Assembly (NCBI GenBank): GCA_964640955.1 | Contig: CAZXJI010000008.1 | Span: forward strand, 76,790 to 140,789 | Origin: CAXXOK01 sp964640955 | GTDB lineage: Bacteria; Bacillota; Clostridia; Christensenellales; Aristaeellaceae | Direction of reading: 5' to 3' | Length of the DNA stretch: 64,000 bases | Shown: piece after piece, positions 1 to 9,966 of the stretch | How positions within the stretch are numbered: the first letter of the stretch is position 1 | Layout of the letters: each line of letters opens with the position of its first letter | The notes under the pieces: generated by a model | Told to the model about the DNA's origin: nothing | The model's input: the letters and a program-made list of their open reading frames with translations, nothing else | Databases searched by the model: none | Made by a program: the position numbers and the translations under genes

Positions 1-70
1 TCGTGCGCCGTGGATGCACGCTTCATCATACCGTATTTTGGCCGGCTTGGCAATCCGTTTCGGCACATCG

Positions 71-99
71 TGGTCAAACGCCCGCGCAAGCGGTATAAT
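71..99 (+). promoter_or_regulatory. Probable sigma-A promoter of hemW
   Basis: A -35-like TGGTCA (71-76) lies 17 bp before a perfect TATAAT (94-99), 36 bp upstream of the hemW start. Nothing else recognisable precedes it in the window. Confidence 0.6.
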
Positions 100-135
100 G
101 GTTGCGCCGCCCGGACGCGGGCGGGGGAGGAAACG

Positions 136-1356
136 ATGCTTTCATTATATATTCATTTCCCGTTCTGCGTGCGCAAGTGTGCCTACTGCGACTTCTGCTC
201 GACGGCAGCCGGGGAGGGGGAGATCGCGGCGTACTGCGGCGCGCTGATCCGGGAGATTGAGCGGATGGCGGAGCAATACGGCGGCGAACCGGTGGATACG
301 GTGTTTCTGGGCGGGGGCACGCCCTCGGTGGTGCCCCCGGAGCCGTTTGCGGCGGTGCTGAACGCCCTGCGGGCGCGGTTTGCCATCCGGCCGGACGCGG
401 AGTTCACGAGCGAAACCAACCCCGGCACGCTGACGCCCGCGTGGCTTAACGCGTTCCTCTTTGCCGGGGGCAACCGCCTGTCCGTGGGCGTGCAGGCCAA
501 GCAGGAACGGCTTTTGCGTGTGCTGGGACGCATTCACACGTTCGATCAGGCGCTTTCCGCGCTGGAGACGGCGAAGCGGGCTGGCATCGGCAATATAAAC
601 GCGGACGCGATGTTCGGCCTGCCGACGCAGACGCTTACGGACTATCTGGACACGCTCTGGGCGTTCGCGGACGCGGGCGTCACGCACGTTTCCGCCTATT
701 CGCTGATTTTGGAGGAGGGCACGCCGCTGTACGAAAGCGTCCGCAGCGGGGCCCTGGCCCTGCCCGGCGAGGATGAGACGGCCGACATGATGGAGGCGGG
801 CGTGGACAGGCTGGAAGCGCTGGGCTACCGGCGTTATGAGATTTCCAACTTCGCCCGGCCCGGGTACGCCTGCCGCCACAACCTGGGCTACTGGCGGCAG
901 AAGCGCTATCTGGGGCTGGGCGCGAGCGCCGCGAGCCTCCTGCCCGCGCCGCCGGGGGCGGCGGACGCGGCCTACCTGCGCAGAACGAACACCGGCGACG
1001 TGCGCGCCTACGTGGGCGCGCTGCAAGCGGGTCGGCTGCCCCCCGCCGAAACGCAGATCGTTACCCCCAGGGAAGCGATGTTCGAAACCGTCCTGCTGGG
1101 GCTGCGCACGGTGGAAGGCGTGCGCTACGCCGATTTCGAGCGCCTCCACGGCGTCGCGCTTTCCTCGGTGTACGGGGAGGCGATCGATCGCCTCCGGACG
1201 CAGGGTCTGCTCGCGCCCGCGGGGAATGCCGACCCGCGCCTCGCGCTGACCCGGCGGGGGCTTGCGCTGCAAAACACGGCGCTGATGGCCTTCATGGAGG
1301 CGGATCGCGGCTCCGGCGCCCCGCGGGGCGCCGATCCGGACACCCGCCCGACGTAA
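136..1356 (+). CDS. hemW: HemW-type radical SAM protein (heme chaperone; older name oxygen-independent coproporphyrinogen III oxidase-like)
   Basis: Radical SAM protein of the HemW family, which binds heme and a 4Fe-4S cluster and is thought to deliver heme to target proteins. The N-terminus carries C11-x3-C15-x2-C18 plus C21, the cluster motif with the extra cysteine usual in HemW. FLGGGTPS and SAM-binding glycines follow, and the C-terminal HemW domain contains EISNFARPGYACRHN. The start is ATG 136, preceded by GGGGAGGAAACG; an upstream in-frame extension to position 10 lacks family sequence. The protein is 406 aa, normal for the family. The gene sits directly upstream of hrcA, as in many Bacillota. 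True coproporphyrinogen dehydrogenase activity is unlikely but cannot be excluded by eye. Confidence 0.93.
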   Translation: MLSLYIHFPFCVRKCAYCDFCSTAAGEGEIAAYCGALIREIERMAEQYGGEPVDTVFLGGGTPSVVPPEPFAAVLNALRARFAIRPDAEFTSETNPGTLTPAWLNAFLFAGGNRLSVGVQAKQERLLRVLGRIHTFDQALSALETAKRAGIGNINADAMFGLPTQTLTDYLDTLWAFADAGVTHVSAYSLILEEGTPLYESVRSGALALPGEDETADMMEAGVDRLEALGYRRYEISNFARPGYACRHNLGYWRQKRYLGLGASAASLLPAPPGAADAAYLRRTNTGDVRAYVGALQAGRLPPAETQIVTPREAMFETVLLGLRTVEGVRYADFERLHGVALSSVYGEAIDRLRTQGLLAPAGNADPRLALTRRGLALQNTALMAFMEADRGSGAPRGADPDTRPT

Positions 1357-1503
1357 GGCGTCCGGACGGCCGCCGCCGCGGGGGACGGGATGCACAAAGT
1401 CTGGCCGTTATTTTGGTCAGAAATAGTCAGAAACCACTTCAAAGCCTTTTGAAATAAGGGTTTCATAAATGTGAACAATTCTAAAATTTGCCCTCTCCAA
1501 TGC

Positions 1504-1532
1504 TTGACAAAACCGGGAAACAGGCATATGAT
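1504..1532 (+). promoter_or_regulatory. Consensus sigma-A promoter of the heat-shock operon
   Basis: TTGACA (1504-1509), a 17 bp spacer and TATGAT (1527-1532). Its start point would fall at about 1540, so the CIRCE operator covers the transcription start. This arrangement is standard for HrcA-repressed operons. Confidence 0.92.
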
Positions 1533-1541
1533 AGGTCCATG

Positions 1542-1568
1542 TTAGCACTCACACCAAACGAGTGCTAA
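1542..1568 (+). promoter_or_regulatory. CIRCE operator (HrcA binding site)
   Basis: Perfect copy of the CIRCE inverted repeat, TTAGCACTC-N9-GAGTGCTAA, immediately downstream of the promoter and 50 bp before hrcA. HrcA bound here represses hrcA-grpE-dnaK; unfolded protein that titrates GroEL inactivates HrcA and induces the operon. Confidence 0.98.
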
Positions 1569-1618
1569 CAAAAACCGCGAAAGACACGGACCATTCAGCC
1601 GGGAGGAGGGGGCGCAAG

Positions 1619-2644
1619 ATGTTGGACGCACGCAAGTTTCGCATTCTGCAGGCCATCATCGACGACTATATCCTCACGGCCATTCCCGTGGGCAGCCGGA
1701 CCCTCTCCAAGAAATACGACATGGGGCTGAGTTCGGCCACGATCCGCAACGAGATGAGCGACCTGGAGGAGCTGGGCTACCTGGATCAGCCCCACGTCAG
1801 CGCCGGGCGCGTGCCCAGTGCGAAAGCCTACCGGCTTTACGTCGATCAGCTGCTGCAGACCGGGAGGATCCACACCCTCGACGCCGACAGCATCCGCGCG
1901 CACTTCACCGACCGCGCCGGAAAAATGGAGGACGTCGTCAACCGCGCCGCGCAGGTGCTGAGCTCCATCACCCATTACACTTCGCTGGTCATGACGCCCG
2001 CGGGCGGGGAGATGCGCGTGCGCACCCTGCAGCTGGTGCCGGTCAACCAAAGCAGCGCCCTGCTGGTCATCGTTACCGACAGCGGCATCGTGCGGGACTC
2101 GGTCATCCACGTGGACAGCGAGCTGGACGCCGACGCGCTCTACTCCGTCAGCCGGATGCTGACCGAGCGCCTTTCCGGCCACACGCTTGGCGAAGCGCTG
2201 AACCTGCTCAAGGGTATGTCCCGCGAGTTTGCGGAAAAGCGCGCGCTTCTGAGCGGCATCGGCGAGCTGGTCGAGGACGTGGAAAACCGTCAGGCCAAGA
2301 CGCGCATCGCCTTCGGCGGCCCCAGCAACATCCTGAACTTCCCGGAATACAACGACGTGGAAAAGGCGCGGGCCTTCCTGTCGCTTCTGGAAAGCAAGGA
2401 CACGCTGCTCTCGCTGCTCCGGCAGCGGCAGAACGTGGCCTTCACCGTACGCATCGGCCCCGAGACGGGCGTGCCGGAGCTCAGGGAGTGCTCCCTGGTC
2501 ACCGCCACCTACTCGCTGGACGATAAGACCCACGGCACCATCGGCGTCATCGGCCCTACGCGCATGGAATACGGGCGCGTGCTGAGCGTGCTCAGCGCCA
2601 TGGGCGAGCAGCTGACCCGGCTGTTTTCGCAGGATAAGGAGTGA
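1619..2644 (+). CDS. hrcA: Heat-inducible transcription repressor HrcA
   Basis: Repressor of class I heat-shock genes that acts on the CIRCE element just upstream. It has an N-terminal winged helix (about residues 1-75, with SSATIRNEMSDLEELGYL as recognition region), a GAF-like central domain and the C-terminal HrcA signature (GVIGPTRMEYGRVLSVL). Length is 341 aa. ATG 1619 is chosen because GGGAGGAGGG lies 7-8 nt before it and the protein then begins as HrcA proteins do; a longer in-frame reading from 1562 would start inside CIRCE. It is the first gene of hrcA-grpE-dnaK and so autoregulated. Confidence 0.97.
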   Translation: MLDARKFRILQAIIDDYILTAIPVGSRTLSKKYDMGLSSATIRNEMSDLEELGYLDQPHVSAGRVPSAKAYRLYVDQLLQTGRIHTLDADSIRAHFTDRAGKMEDVVNRAAQVLSSITHYTSLVMTPAGGEMRVRTLQLVPVNQSSALLVIVTDSGIVRDSVIHVDSELDADALYSVSRMLTERLSGHTLGEALNLLKGMSREFAEKRALLSGIGELVEDVENRQAKTRIAFGGPSNILNFPEYNDVEKARAFLSLLESKDTLLSLLRQRQNVAFTVRIGPETGVPELRECSLVTATYSLDDKTHGTIGVIGPTRMEYGRVLSVLSAMGEQLTRLFSQDKE

Positions 2645-2649
2645 CGGCC

Positions 2650-3333
2650 ATGGCCGCGAGAACGAAAACCCATCAGAACGGGGGTAGAAAGCAAACCATG
2701 CACCCTGATCACGACACCCGCGGACGCAAGGACGCCCAAGGGACCAACCCCGCCGCCGAAGAGGAACTGGAAGCGGTAGACGCGATGGCCGAGGAAGTGG
2801 ACGAAGCCACGCCCTCCGTCGCGGGCGAGGAGGCCGCCGCCGAAAAGGCGCAGGCCGAAACCCAGACCGTGGAAGCGGAACTCACCGAGGCGCTCGCCGC
2901 GGCCAACGCCAAGGCGGACGAGTATTTGAACCTCGCCCAGCGCGTGCAGGCGGATTTCGACAACTACCGCCGCCGCAACCAGAACGTGCGCGCCGAAGCG
3001 TACGAGGACGGCGCCAGAGCCTTCATCACCACGCTTTTGCCGGTGTTGGACAATCTGGAGCGCGCCGTGGACGCCGCGGACGCAAGCAGCGAGCAATCCC
3101 TGCGCGAAGGCGTGGAGATGGTCAAAAAGCAGCTTTCCGAGGCGCTGACCAAGCGGGGGGTGACCCCCATCGCCCGCAGGGGCGAGAAGTTCGACCCCAA
3201 CCTGGAGAACGCCGTGATGCGCGGCGCGCCGGAGGACGGCGAGCCGGGCACCGTGTGCGAAGTGCTCCAGAAGGGCTATCAAATGGGCGGAAGCGTTCTG
3301 CGCCACGCGATGGTCAAAGTCGTTCCCGACTGA
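2650..3333 (+). CDS. grpE: Nucleotide exchange factor GrpE
   Basis: Co-chaperone that releases ADP from DnaK. Residues about 20-75 are a long acidic, Ala/Glu-rich stretch; a coiled coil follows, and the C-terminal beta domain contains KRGVTPIARRGEKFDPN and VLQKGYQMGGSVLRHAMV, typical of GrpE. Length is 227 aa from ATG 2650, preceded by AAGGAG overlapping the hrcA stop region. An overlapping GTG (2641) and a later ATG (2698) are alternatives. It is co-transcribed with hrcA (5 bp gap) and dnaK. Confidence 0.95.
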   Translation: MAARTKTHQNGGRKQTMHPDHDTRGRKDAQGTNPAAEEELEAVDAMAEEVDEATPSVAGEEAAAEKAQAETQTVEAELTEALAAANAKADEYLNLAQRVQADFDNYRRRNQNVRAEAYEDGARAFITTLLPVLDNLERAVDAADASSEQSLREGVEMVKKQLSEALTKRGVTPIARRGEKFDPNLENAVMRGAPEDGEPGTVCEVLQKGYQMGGSVLRHAMVKVVPD

Positions 3334-3484
3334 TTTGCGCAGGCTGCCTCGCAGCCGACGGCATTCCGGCCGAAGGAAACGGCGATCCCCCCGCGGTGAA
3401 GGGACAGCGTCCCTTTCCGACATAAAACCCCCGTGAATATCGACATTTTGCGTAACCCGCAAGCATTTTGAGGAGGAAACGTAT

Positions 3485-5320
<1,836 letters not shown>

Positions 5321-5330
5321 CGGTCACGGC

Positions 5331-5389
5331 GGTCGCGTACGCTCCCTTTGGGGAGGGGACGGTCGCATTCGCTCCCTTTGGGGAAGGGA
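5331..5389 (+). repeat. Tandem direct repeat, two units of about 30 bp
   Basis: GGTCGCGTACGCTCCCTTTG at 5331 is repeated at 5361 with only three differences over 29 positions, each unit ending in GGGGA(G/A)GGGA. It sits 10 bp after the dnaK stop. I found no further copy in the window. Confidence 0.85.
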
Positions 5390-5476
5390 TTGCGATCCTC
5401 TCCCCAACCTTCCCCGGGGGAAGGACGGAAGCGATTGATGGTTGTAAAACCAGATAGCAACGATTATCATGAGATA

Positions 5477-5502
5477 AGCCGGAGGGCTTTGGCCCTCCGG
5501 CT
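5477..5502 (+). terminator. GC-rich hairpin downstream of dnaK
   Basis: An 11 bp perfect stem AGCCGGAGGGC (5477-5487) and GCCCTCCGGCT (5492-5502) with loop TTTG. There is no U-tract, so it may be an mRNA 3' stabiliser or a weak terminator rather than a full intrinsic terminator. Confidence 0.5.
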
Positions 5503-5564
5503 GAAATCCGAAACCGACGACATGTGCGTCGGTTTCGGAACCTTGCGAAGCAAGGGTTCCTTAC
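5502..5564 (-). repeat. Interspersed palindromic repeat, copy A
   Basis: Read on the minus strand this 63 bp matches 43369-43433 of the plus strand at about 58 of 65 aligned positions (two single-base gaps and five substitutions). It folds into a 13 bp stem (TCCGAAACCGACG 5507-5519 with CGTCGGTTTCGGA 5527-5539) followed by a second, slightly bulged stem GGAACCTTGC/GCAAGGGTTCC. The size and structure recall REP/BIME- or MITE-like elements, but the family is not recognised. Confidence 0.8.
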
Positions 5565-5610
5565 GCCGTTCATCGACCGTGAGCAAGGCGAACAAATGAA
5601 CGGCGCAATA

Positions 5611-5639
5611 TCAAAAAAGTAGCACGGCTACTTTTTTGA
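5611..5639 (+). terminator. Intrinsic-terminator-like hairpin before dnaJ
   Basis: A perfect 13 bp inverted repeat TCAAAAAAGTAGC / GCTACTTTTTTGA with a 3-base loop (ACG). The U-run forms the 3' arm, and the A-run on the other arm makes it bidirectional. It lies just before the dnaJ ribosome-binding site and would attenuate dnaJ relative to dnaK. Confidence 0.65.
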
Positions 5640-5657
5640 CACGAAGTAGGTGAGCAT

Positions 5658-6779
5658 TTGGCTAAACGTGATTATTACGAGGTGCTCGGCGTGCCCAAAA
5701 CGGCTACCGACGCCGAGATAAAAGCCGCATACCGCAAAAAAGCCAAGGAATGCCATCCCGATCTGCACCCCAACGATCATTCCGCCGACGCGCGCTTCAA
5801 GGAGCTCAACGAGGCCAACGAGGTTTTGAGCGACCCGGAGAAGCGCGCCAAGTATGATCAGTTCGGTTTCGACGGCCCTAACGTGCAGGGCTTCGGCGGC
5901 GCGGGGGATTTTGGCGGCTTCAGCGGCGGTTTCGGCGATTTCGGCAGCATCTTCGATTCGATTTTCGGCGGCGGCATGGGCGGCGGCGCGCACCGGCAGG
6001 GCCCCGCTCAGGGGGACGACCTGCGCCACGATATCGCCATAACGTTTGAGGAGGCCGCTTTCGGCTGCCAGAAGACGTTCGAATTTTACCGCAACGAGAA
6101 CTGCGAAACCTGCCAAGGCACGGGCGCCAAGCCCGGCACCAGCGCGCAGACCTGCCCCATGTGCCACGGCACGGGCCAGGTGCGCCAGAGCGGCGGCTTC
6201 ATGGTCACGGTGCGCACCTGCCCCACCTGCCACGGCGAGGGCAAGATCGTCAAAGAGAAATGTACGGCCTGCCAGGGCACCGGACGCGTGCGCAAACGCC
6301 GCACCGCGACGGTGAAGATTCCCGCGGGCATCGACAACGGCCAGACCATCGTCATGCGCGGGCAGGGCGAGCCGGGGGCGCACGGCGGCCCCAACGGCGA
6401 CCTGTACGTGCGCGTTACGGTCCGGCCGCATAAGCTGTTCCGGCGCGACGGAACGACGCTGCTTTTGGATCTGCCCATCACCCTTACGCAGGCGGCGTTG
6501 GGCGCGGACCTCGACGTGCCCACGCTCAAGCAGGCGGTGAAGTACCGCATTCCCGAAGGCACGCAGAACGACGCGGAATTCCGCCTGAAAGGCTACGGCA
6601 TGCCCAGCCTGCGCGGCGGGGCGCCCGGCGACCTGGTGGTGCGCGTGAAGGTCGAGGTGCCCAAACGCCTGAGCGAAAAGCAGAAGCAGCTGCTCCGCCA
6701 GCTGGAGGAGAGCATGTCGGGCCGCGAATACGCGGGCAACAAATCCTTTCTGGACAAGCTGAAGGGCATGTTCCCGTAA
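5658..6779 (+). CDS. dnaJ: Chaperone protein DnaJ (Hsp40)
   Basis: Type I Hsp40 that delivers substrates to DnaK and stimulates its ATPase. The J domain (residues 1-70) has the HPD motif at 33-35. A Gly/Phe-rich linker follows (about 75-125), then four CxxCxGxG-type zinc repeats (CETCQGTG, CPMCHGTG, CPTCHGEG, CTACQGTG, about 150-205) and the C-terminal substrate-binding domains. Length is 373 aa. The start is TTG 5658, with AGGTGAG just upstream; no ATG is available in a better position. It is separated from dnaK by 337 bp of repeats and a terminator-like hairpin, so its dose is probably uncoupled from DnaK. Confidence 0.97.
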   Translation: MAKRDYYEVLGVPKTATDAEIKAAYRKKAKECHPDLHPNDHSADARFKELNEANEVLSDPEKRAKYDQFGFDGPNVQGFGGAGDFGGFSGGFGDFGSIFDSIFGGGMGGGAHRQGPAQGDDLRHDIAITFEEAAFGCQKTFEFYRNENCETCQGTGAKPGTSAQTCPMCHGTGQVRQSGGFMVTVRTCPTCHGEGKIVKEKCTACQGTGRVRKRRTATVKIPAGIDNGQTIVMRGQGEPGAHGGPNGDLYVRVTVRPHKLFRRDGTTLLLDLPITLTQAALGADLDVPTLKQAVKYRIPEGTQNDAEFRLKGYGMPSLRGGAPGDLVVRVKVEVPKRLSEKQKQLLRQLEESMSGREYAGNKSFLDKLKGMFP

Positions 6780-6796
6780 GCGGGGCGGCAGTCGTC

Positions 6797-6825
6797 TTGC
6801 GCGGGGAACGCCCCTGTGGTATGCT
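6797..6825 (+). promoter_or_regulatory. Probable sigma-A promoter of prmA-rsmE-mtaB
   Basis: TTGCGC (6797-6802), a 17 bp spacer and TATGCT (6820-6825). It begins 17 bp after dnaJ ends and gives a leader of about 90 nt before prmA. Confidence 0.6.
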
Positions 6826-6863
6826 ACAACGGAAGAAACGAACGCCGGTTAACATCGGCGGAA

Positions 6864-6891
6864 CGCGAGAGGGCTGATTAGCCCTCTCGCG
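6864..6891 (+). terminator. Strong hairpin in the prmA leader
   Basis: A 12 bp perfect stem (CGCGAGAGGGCT / AGCCCTCTCGCG) with loop GATT. It lies between the predicted promoter and the prmA ribosome-binding site and has no U-tract. It could terminate dnaJ transcripts weakly or shape the 5' UTR. Confidence 0.45.
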
Positions 6892-6920
6892 GCCGTGTAA
6901 CCGCAAGGAGGACGGGCCCC

Positions 6921-7877
6921 ATGCAATGGTGCGAGGCGATCGCGCATACGACGACGGCGGGCGGGGATATTATCAGCGAAATGATGATGCGGCTGGGCGC
7001 CGCGGGCACGGAGATTGTGGACCGCGTCGACGTGCCGGACCCGACCAAGCCCGGCGCGTACTGGGAGCTGTACGATCCGGCCATGATCGCCGCCATGCCG
7101 GAAGACGTGCTGGTGAAGGGCTGGTTTGCGCAGGACGGACGGCTGAGCGACACGCTTTCGCAATTGAAGGCCGAACTGCGCGGCCTCGCGGCCCGCGCGG
7201 AGGGCGCGGCGCTGGGGACGCTCGCGCTGGAAGTGCAGAACGTCGCCGACGAGGACTGGGCTGAAAACTGGAAAAAGTACTACAAGCCCTTCCGCGTCGG
7301 CCGCCGCCTGGTGGTCAAGCCCACGTGGGAGGAATATCCCGTTCGTCCCGGCGACCTGGTGGTGGAGCTCGACCCCGGCATGGCGTTCGGCACCGGGACG
7401 CACGAGACGACCGCCATGTGCATGGAGCTTTTGGAAGAAACGCTTTCCGACGGCATGCGCGTGATGGACGTGGGCACGGGCAGCGGCATCCTCGCCATCG
7501 CCGCGGCGCGGCTGGGAGCCCGAAACGTGCTCGCGGTGGACATCGACCCCGACGCGGTGAAGGTGGCGCGGGAGAACGTGAGCCACAACGGCGTGGACGA
7601 CCGCGTGCGCGTCATTCAGGGCGACCTGGTCAACGGCGAGGCCATGCCCTGCGAGCTGGCGGTGGCCAACATCGTGGCGGACGCGATCGTCCTGCTGTGC
7701 GCGCCGCTTACGCGCCATCTGACGCCCGGCGGAGCGCTGATCTGCTCCGGCATCATCAAGGAGCGGGAAAGCGACGTGCTTAAGGCGGCGAAGGCGGCGG
7801 GCTACAGGCTCGACAAGCGCCTGACGCGCGGCGAGTGGGTCGCCCTGCGGCTTATGAACGAGGCTGCCCGTGCATAG
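6921..7877 (+). CDS. prmA: Ribosomal protein L11 methyltransferase PrmA
   Basis: SAM-dependent methyltransferase that modifies lysines and the N-terminus of ribosomal protein L11. The N-terminal recognition domain is about 120 residues. The class I fold carries MDVGTGSGILAIAAARLGA (motif I), AVDIDPDAV and LAVANIVADAI (post-II and motif IV region). Length is 318 aa, normal. ATG 6921 follows CAAGGAGGACGGGCCCC. It overlaps rsmE by 8 bp, and this prmA-rsmE pairing downstream of dnaJ is common in Bacillota. Confidence 0.95.
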   Translation: MQWCEAIAHTTTAGGDIISEMMMRLGAAGTEIVDRVDVPDPTKPGAYWELYDPAMIAAMPEDVLVKGWFAQDGRLSDTLSQLKAELRGLAARAEGAALGTLALEVQNVADEDWAENWKKYYKPFRVGRRLVVKPTWEEYPVRPGDLVVELDPGMAFGTGTHETTAMCMELLEETLSDGMRVMDVGTGSGILAIAAARLGARNVLAVDIDPDAVKVARENVSHNGVDDRVRVIQGDLVNGEAMPCELAVANIVADAIVLLCAPLTRHLTPGGALICSGIIKERESDVLKAAKAAGYRLDKRLTRGEWVALRLMNEAARA

Positions 7878-8622
7878 GTGCTGGCTGGGGGAGATCGCCC
7901 CACTGACGGTCGGCGACACGATTGCGCTGTCGCCGGAGGAGAGCGCGCACGTCGCGCGCGTGCTGCGCATGAAGCCCGGCGGCCGGGTGCAGCTGATCGC
8001 CGCGGAACGCCTCTACGACGGGGAGCTTACGAGCGTTGCCGAGCGCGCCGCGACCGCGCGGGTGCTCAGCGCCCTGCCCTCGCCCGAGGCCCCCGTGCGT
8101 GTGACGCTCGTGCAGGGCCTGCCCAAGAACGGCAAGCTGGAGACGATCGTGCAGAAGGCGACGGAGCTGGGCGCGTGGGACGTGTTCCCCGTGGAAATGG
8201 AGCGCTCCGTGACCCGCATCGATCCGAAGGACAAAGGCAAGTCCGAGCGCTGGAACCGCGTCGCCCGCGAGGCCGCCAAGCAGAGCGGCCGCGCGCACGT
8301 GCCCGAGGTGCGCCCCGCGCGCGGCTTGAACGACGCGGTGAAAGCGCTTGAGGCCGGGGGCTACGACGGCATTTTCATCGCGTGGGAGGAGGAGGGCGAG
8401 CGCCGCATGAGCGAAGCGCTTCAATCCTTCCTGCTGGAAACGCCCGCGCCGCGCGCCGTCGCGCTGGTGGTGGGCCCGGAGGGGGGCATCGGCGCTTCGG
8501 AGGTGGAGGCGCTCAAGGCGATCGGCGCCAAATGCGTGACGCTCGGCCGGCGCATCCTGCGTACGGAAACGGCGGGCTTCTGCGCGCTCACCCTCGTGAT
8601 GGGCGCGCTCGGGGAGATGTGA
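7870..8622 (+). CDS. rsmE: 16S rRNA m3U1498 methyltransferase RsmE
   Basis: SPOUT-family methyltransferase acting on U1498 of 16S rRNA. The N-terminal PUA-like domain includes HVARVLRMKPGGRVQLI. The C-terminal knotted SAM site shows LVVGPEGGIGASEVEALK and LGRRILRTETA, the family signatures. Length is 250 aa. The start is GTG 7870, overlapping the prmA stop, so translation is likely coupled. Confidence 0.95.
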   Translation: MHRCWLGEIAPLTVGDTIALSPEESAHVARVLRMKPGGRVQLIAAERLYDGELTSVAERAATARVLSALPSPEAPVRVTLVQGLPKNGKLETIVQKATELGAWDVFPVEMERSVTRIDPKDKGKSERWNRVAREAAKQSGRAHVPEVRPARGLNDAVKALEAGGYDGIFIAWEEEGERRMSEALQSFLLETPAPRAVALVVGPEGGIGASEVEALKAIGAKCVTLGRRILRTETAGFCALTLVMGALGEM

Positions 8623-8623
8623 C

Positions 8624-9925
8624 ATGCCCAAAACGGTTCGGTTCTACACCCTTGGCTGCAAGGTGAACCAGTACGACAGCGAAGCCATGCTGGAGGCCTT
8701 TCTTTCCCGCGGGTACCGGCCCGCGGCGGAGGGCGCGCCCGCGGACGTGTGCGTGGTCAACACCTGCACGGTCACGGGCACGGGCGACCAGAAAAGCCTG
8801 CAGGCGGCCCGGCGCTTTAAGCGGCAAAACCCCGGAGGGGAGCTGATCCTCACGGGGTGCCTGGCCCAGCGACTGGGCGAGGGCCTGCGGGAAACCGGCG
8901 CGCGGCTCGTGCTGGGCACGCAGTACCGCGCGCGGATCGTGGAGCTGTTCGAGCGGGCGACGGCGGAAGGCACGCAGATCGTGGCGGTGAACAGCCTCAA
9001 GGGCGCACCCTTCGAGCCGCTCGCCATTTCCGCCCACGAGGGGCACACCCGCGCCGTGATGAAGATACAGGAGGGCTGCGACAACCGCTGCACCTACTGC
9101 ATCATCCCCTCGGTGCGCGGGGCGATCCGCTCCCGGCCGGTGGAAGCCGTCCGCCGGGAGGCGCTGGCGCTGGCGGAGGCGGGCTTTCGCGAGCTGGTGC
9201 TGACCGGCGTGCACCTCACCAGCTACGGCCGCGACCTGGAAGGCGGGCCGACGCTCGCCGACGCCATCCGTGCCGCGGCGGAGGCGCCGGGCGTTATGCG
9301 CGTCCGGCTGGGGTCGCTGGAACCGGCGGTGGTCACCGACGCGTTCGTGGCGGCGGCGCGTACGATGCCCAGGCTCTGCCCGCAGTTCCACCTGGCGCTG
9401 CAAAGCGGCAGCGACGCGGTGCTGGCCCGCATGCGCCGCCGCTACAACACCGCGCAGTATCGGACGGCGGCCGAACGCCTGCGGGAAGCTTTCCCCGACG
9501 CGGCGTTGACCACCGACCTGATCGTGGGTTTCCCCGGCGAAACGGAGGCGGAGTTTGCGGAGACGGTCGCGTTCTGCCGAGCAATCGGCTTTCTGAAACT
9601 GCACGTGTTCCCCTTCAGCCCCCGCGAGGGCACCCCCGCCGCGGCCATGGAGAATCAGGTGCCCGAAGCCGTGAAGAAGGAGCGGGTGCGCCGCCTGATC
9701 GCCGTGGGCGAGGAGCTTTCCGCCGCGTACCGCAGAACGCTGCTGCATACGGTGCAGCCGGTGCTTTTGGAGGACGCGGGGCCCGGCGGGCTGCTGCGCG
9801 GCTACACACCGCAGTATGTGCACGCCTCCTGCGCGGGCGGCGAACCCGGCCGAATCGTAAACCTTCGGCTGACGGGGCTGACCAAAGCAGGAATGAAGGG
9901 CGAGGTTGTGGAAACCATGGAATAA
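8624..9925 (+). CDS. mtaB: tRNA threonylcarbamoyladenosine methylthiotransferase MtaB
   Basis: Radical SAM methylthiotransferase that converts t6A37 to ms2t6A in tRNAs reading ANN codons. The N-terminal cluster domain has three cysteines (TLGCKVNQYDSEAM, VVNTCTVT, LTGCLAQ), the radical SAM motif is CDNRCTYC, and a C-terminal TRAM-like segment follows. The opening FYTLGCKVNQYDS and the single-gene context mark it as MtaB (YqeV type) rather than MiaB or RimO. Length is 433 aa. ATG 8624 is 1 bp after the rsmE stop with GGGGAG upstream. Confidence 0.94.
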   Translation: MPKTVRFYTLGCKVNQYDSEAMLEAFLSRGYRPAAEGAPADVCVVNTCTVTGTGDQKSLQAARRFKRQNPGGELILTGCLAQRLGEGLRETGARLVLGTQYRARIVELFERATAEGTQIVAVNSLKGAPFEPLAISAHEGHTRAVMKIQEGCDNRCTYCIIPSVRGAIRSRPVEAVRREALALAEAGFRELVLTGVHLTSYGRDLEGGPTLADAIRAAAEAPGVMRVRLGSLEPAVVTDAFVAAARTMPRLCPQFHLALQSGSDAVLARMRRRYNTAQYRTAAERLREAFPDAALTTDLIVGFPGETEAEFAETVAFCRAIGFLKLHVFPFSPREGTPAAAMENQVPEAVKKERVRRLIAVGEELSAAYRRTLLHTVQPVLLEDAGPGGLLRGYTPQYVHASCAGGEPGRIVNLRLTGLTKAGMKGEVVETME

Positions 9926-9966
9926 CCGCCGGGTGAAACCGGCCGGGCAGCGGGAGGAAACGCGCT

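Larger units (their letters stand above)
5321..5657 (+). other. dnaK-dnaJ intergenic region packed with repeats and hairpins
   Basis: This 337 bp gap has no gene. In order it holds a 30-bp-period direct repeat (5331-5389), a G/C-rich palindromic stretch (TTCCCCGGGGGAA near 5410), an 11 bp hairpin (5477-5502), one copy of an interspersed palindromic repeat (5502-5564), and a U-rich intrinsic-terminator-like hairpin (5611-5639) ending 18 bp before dnaJ. I see no sigma-A promoter for dnaJ, so dnaJ probably depends on read-through from the dnaK transcript. Confidence 0.75.

Noticed and set aside
5341..5450. Small coding gene in the dnaK-dnaJ gap
   Set aside because: The frames consist of the tandem repeat and palindromes, with no ribosome-binding site.
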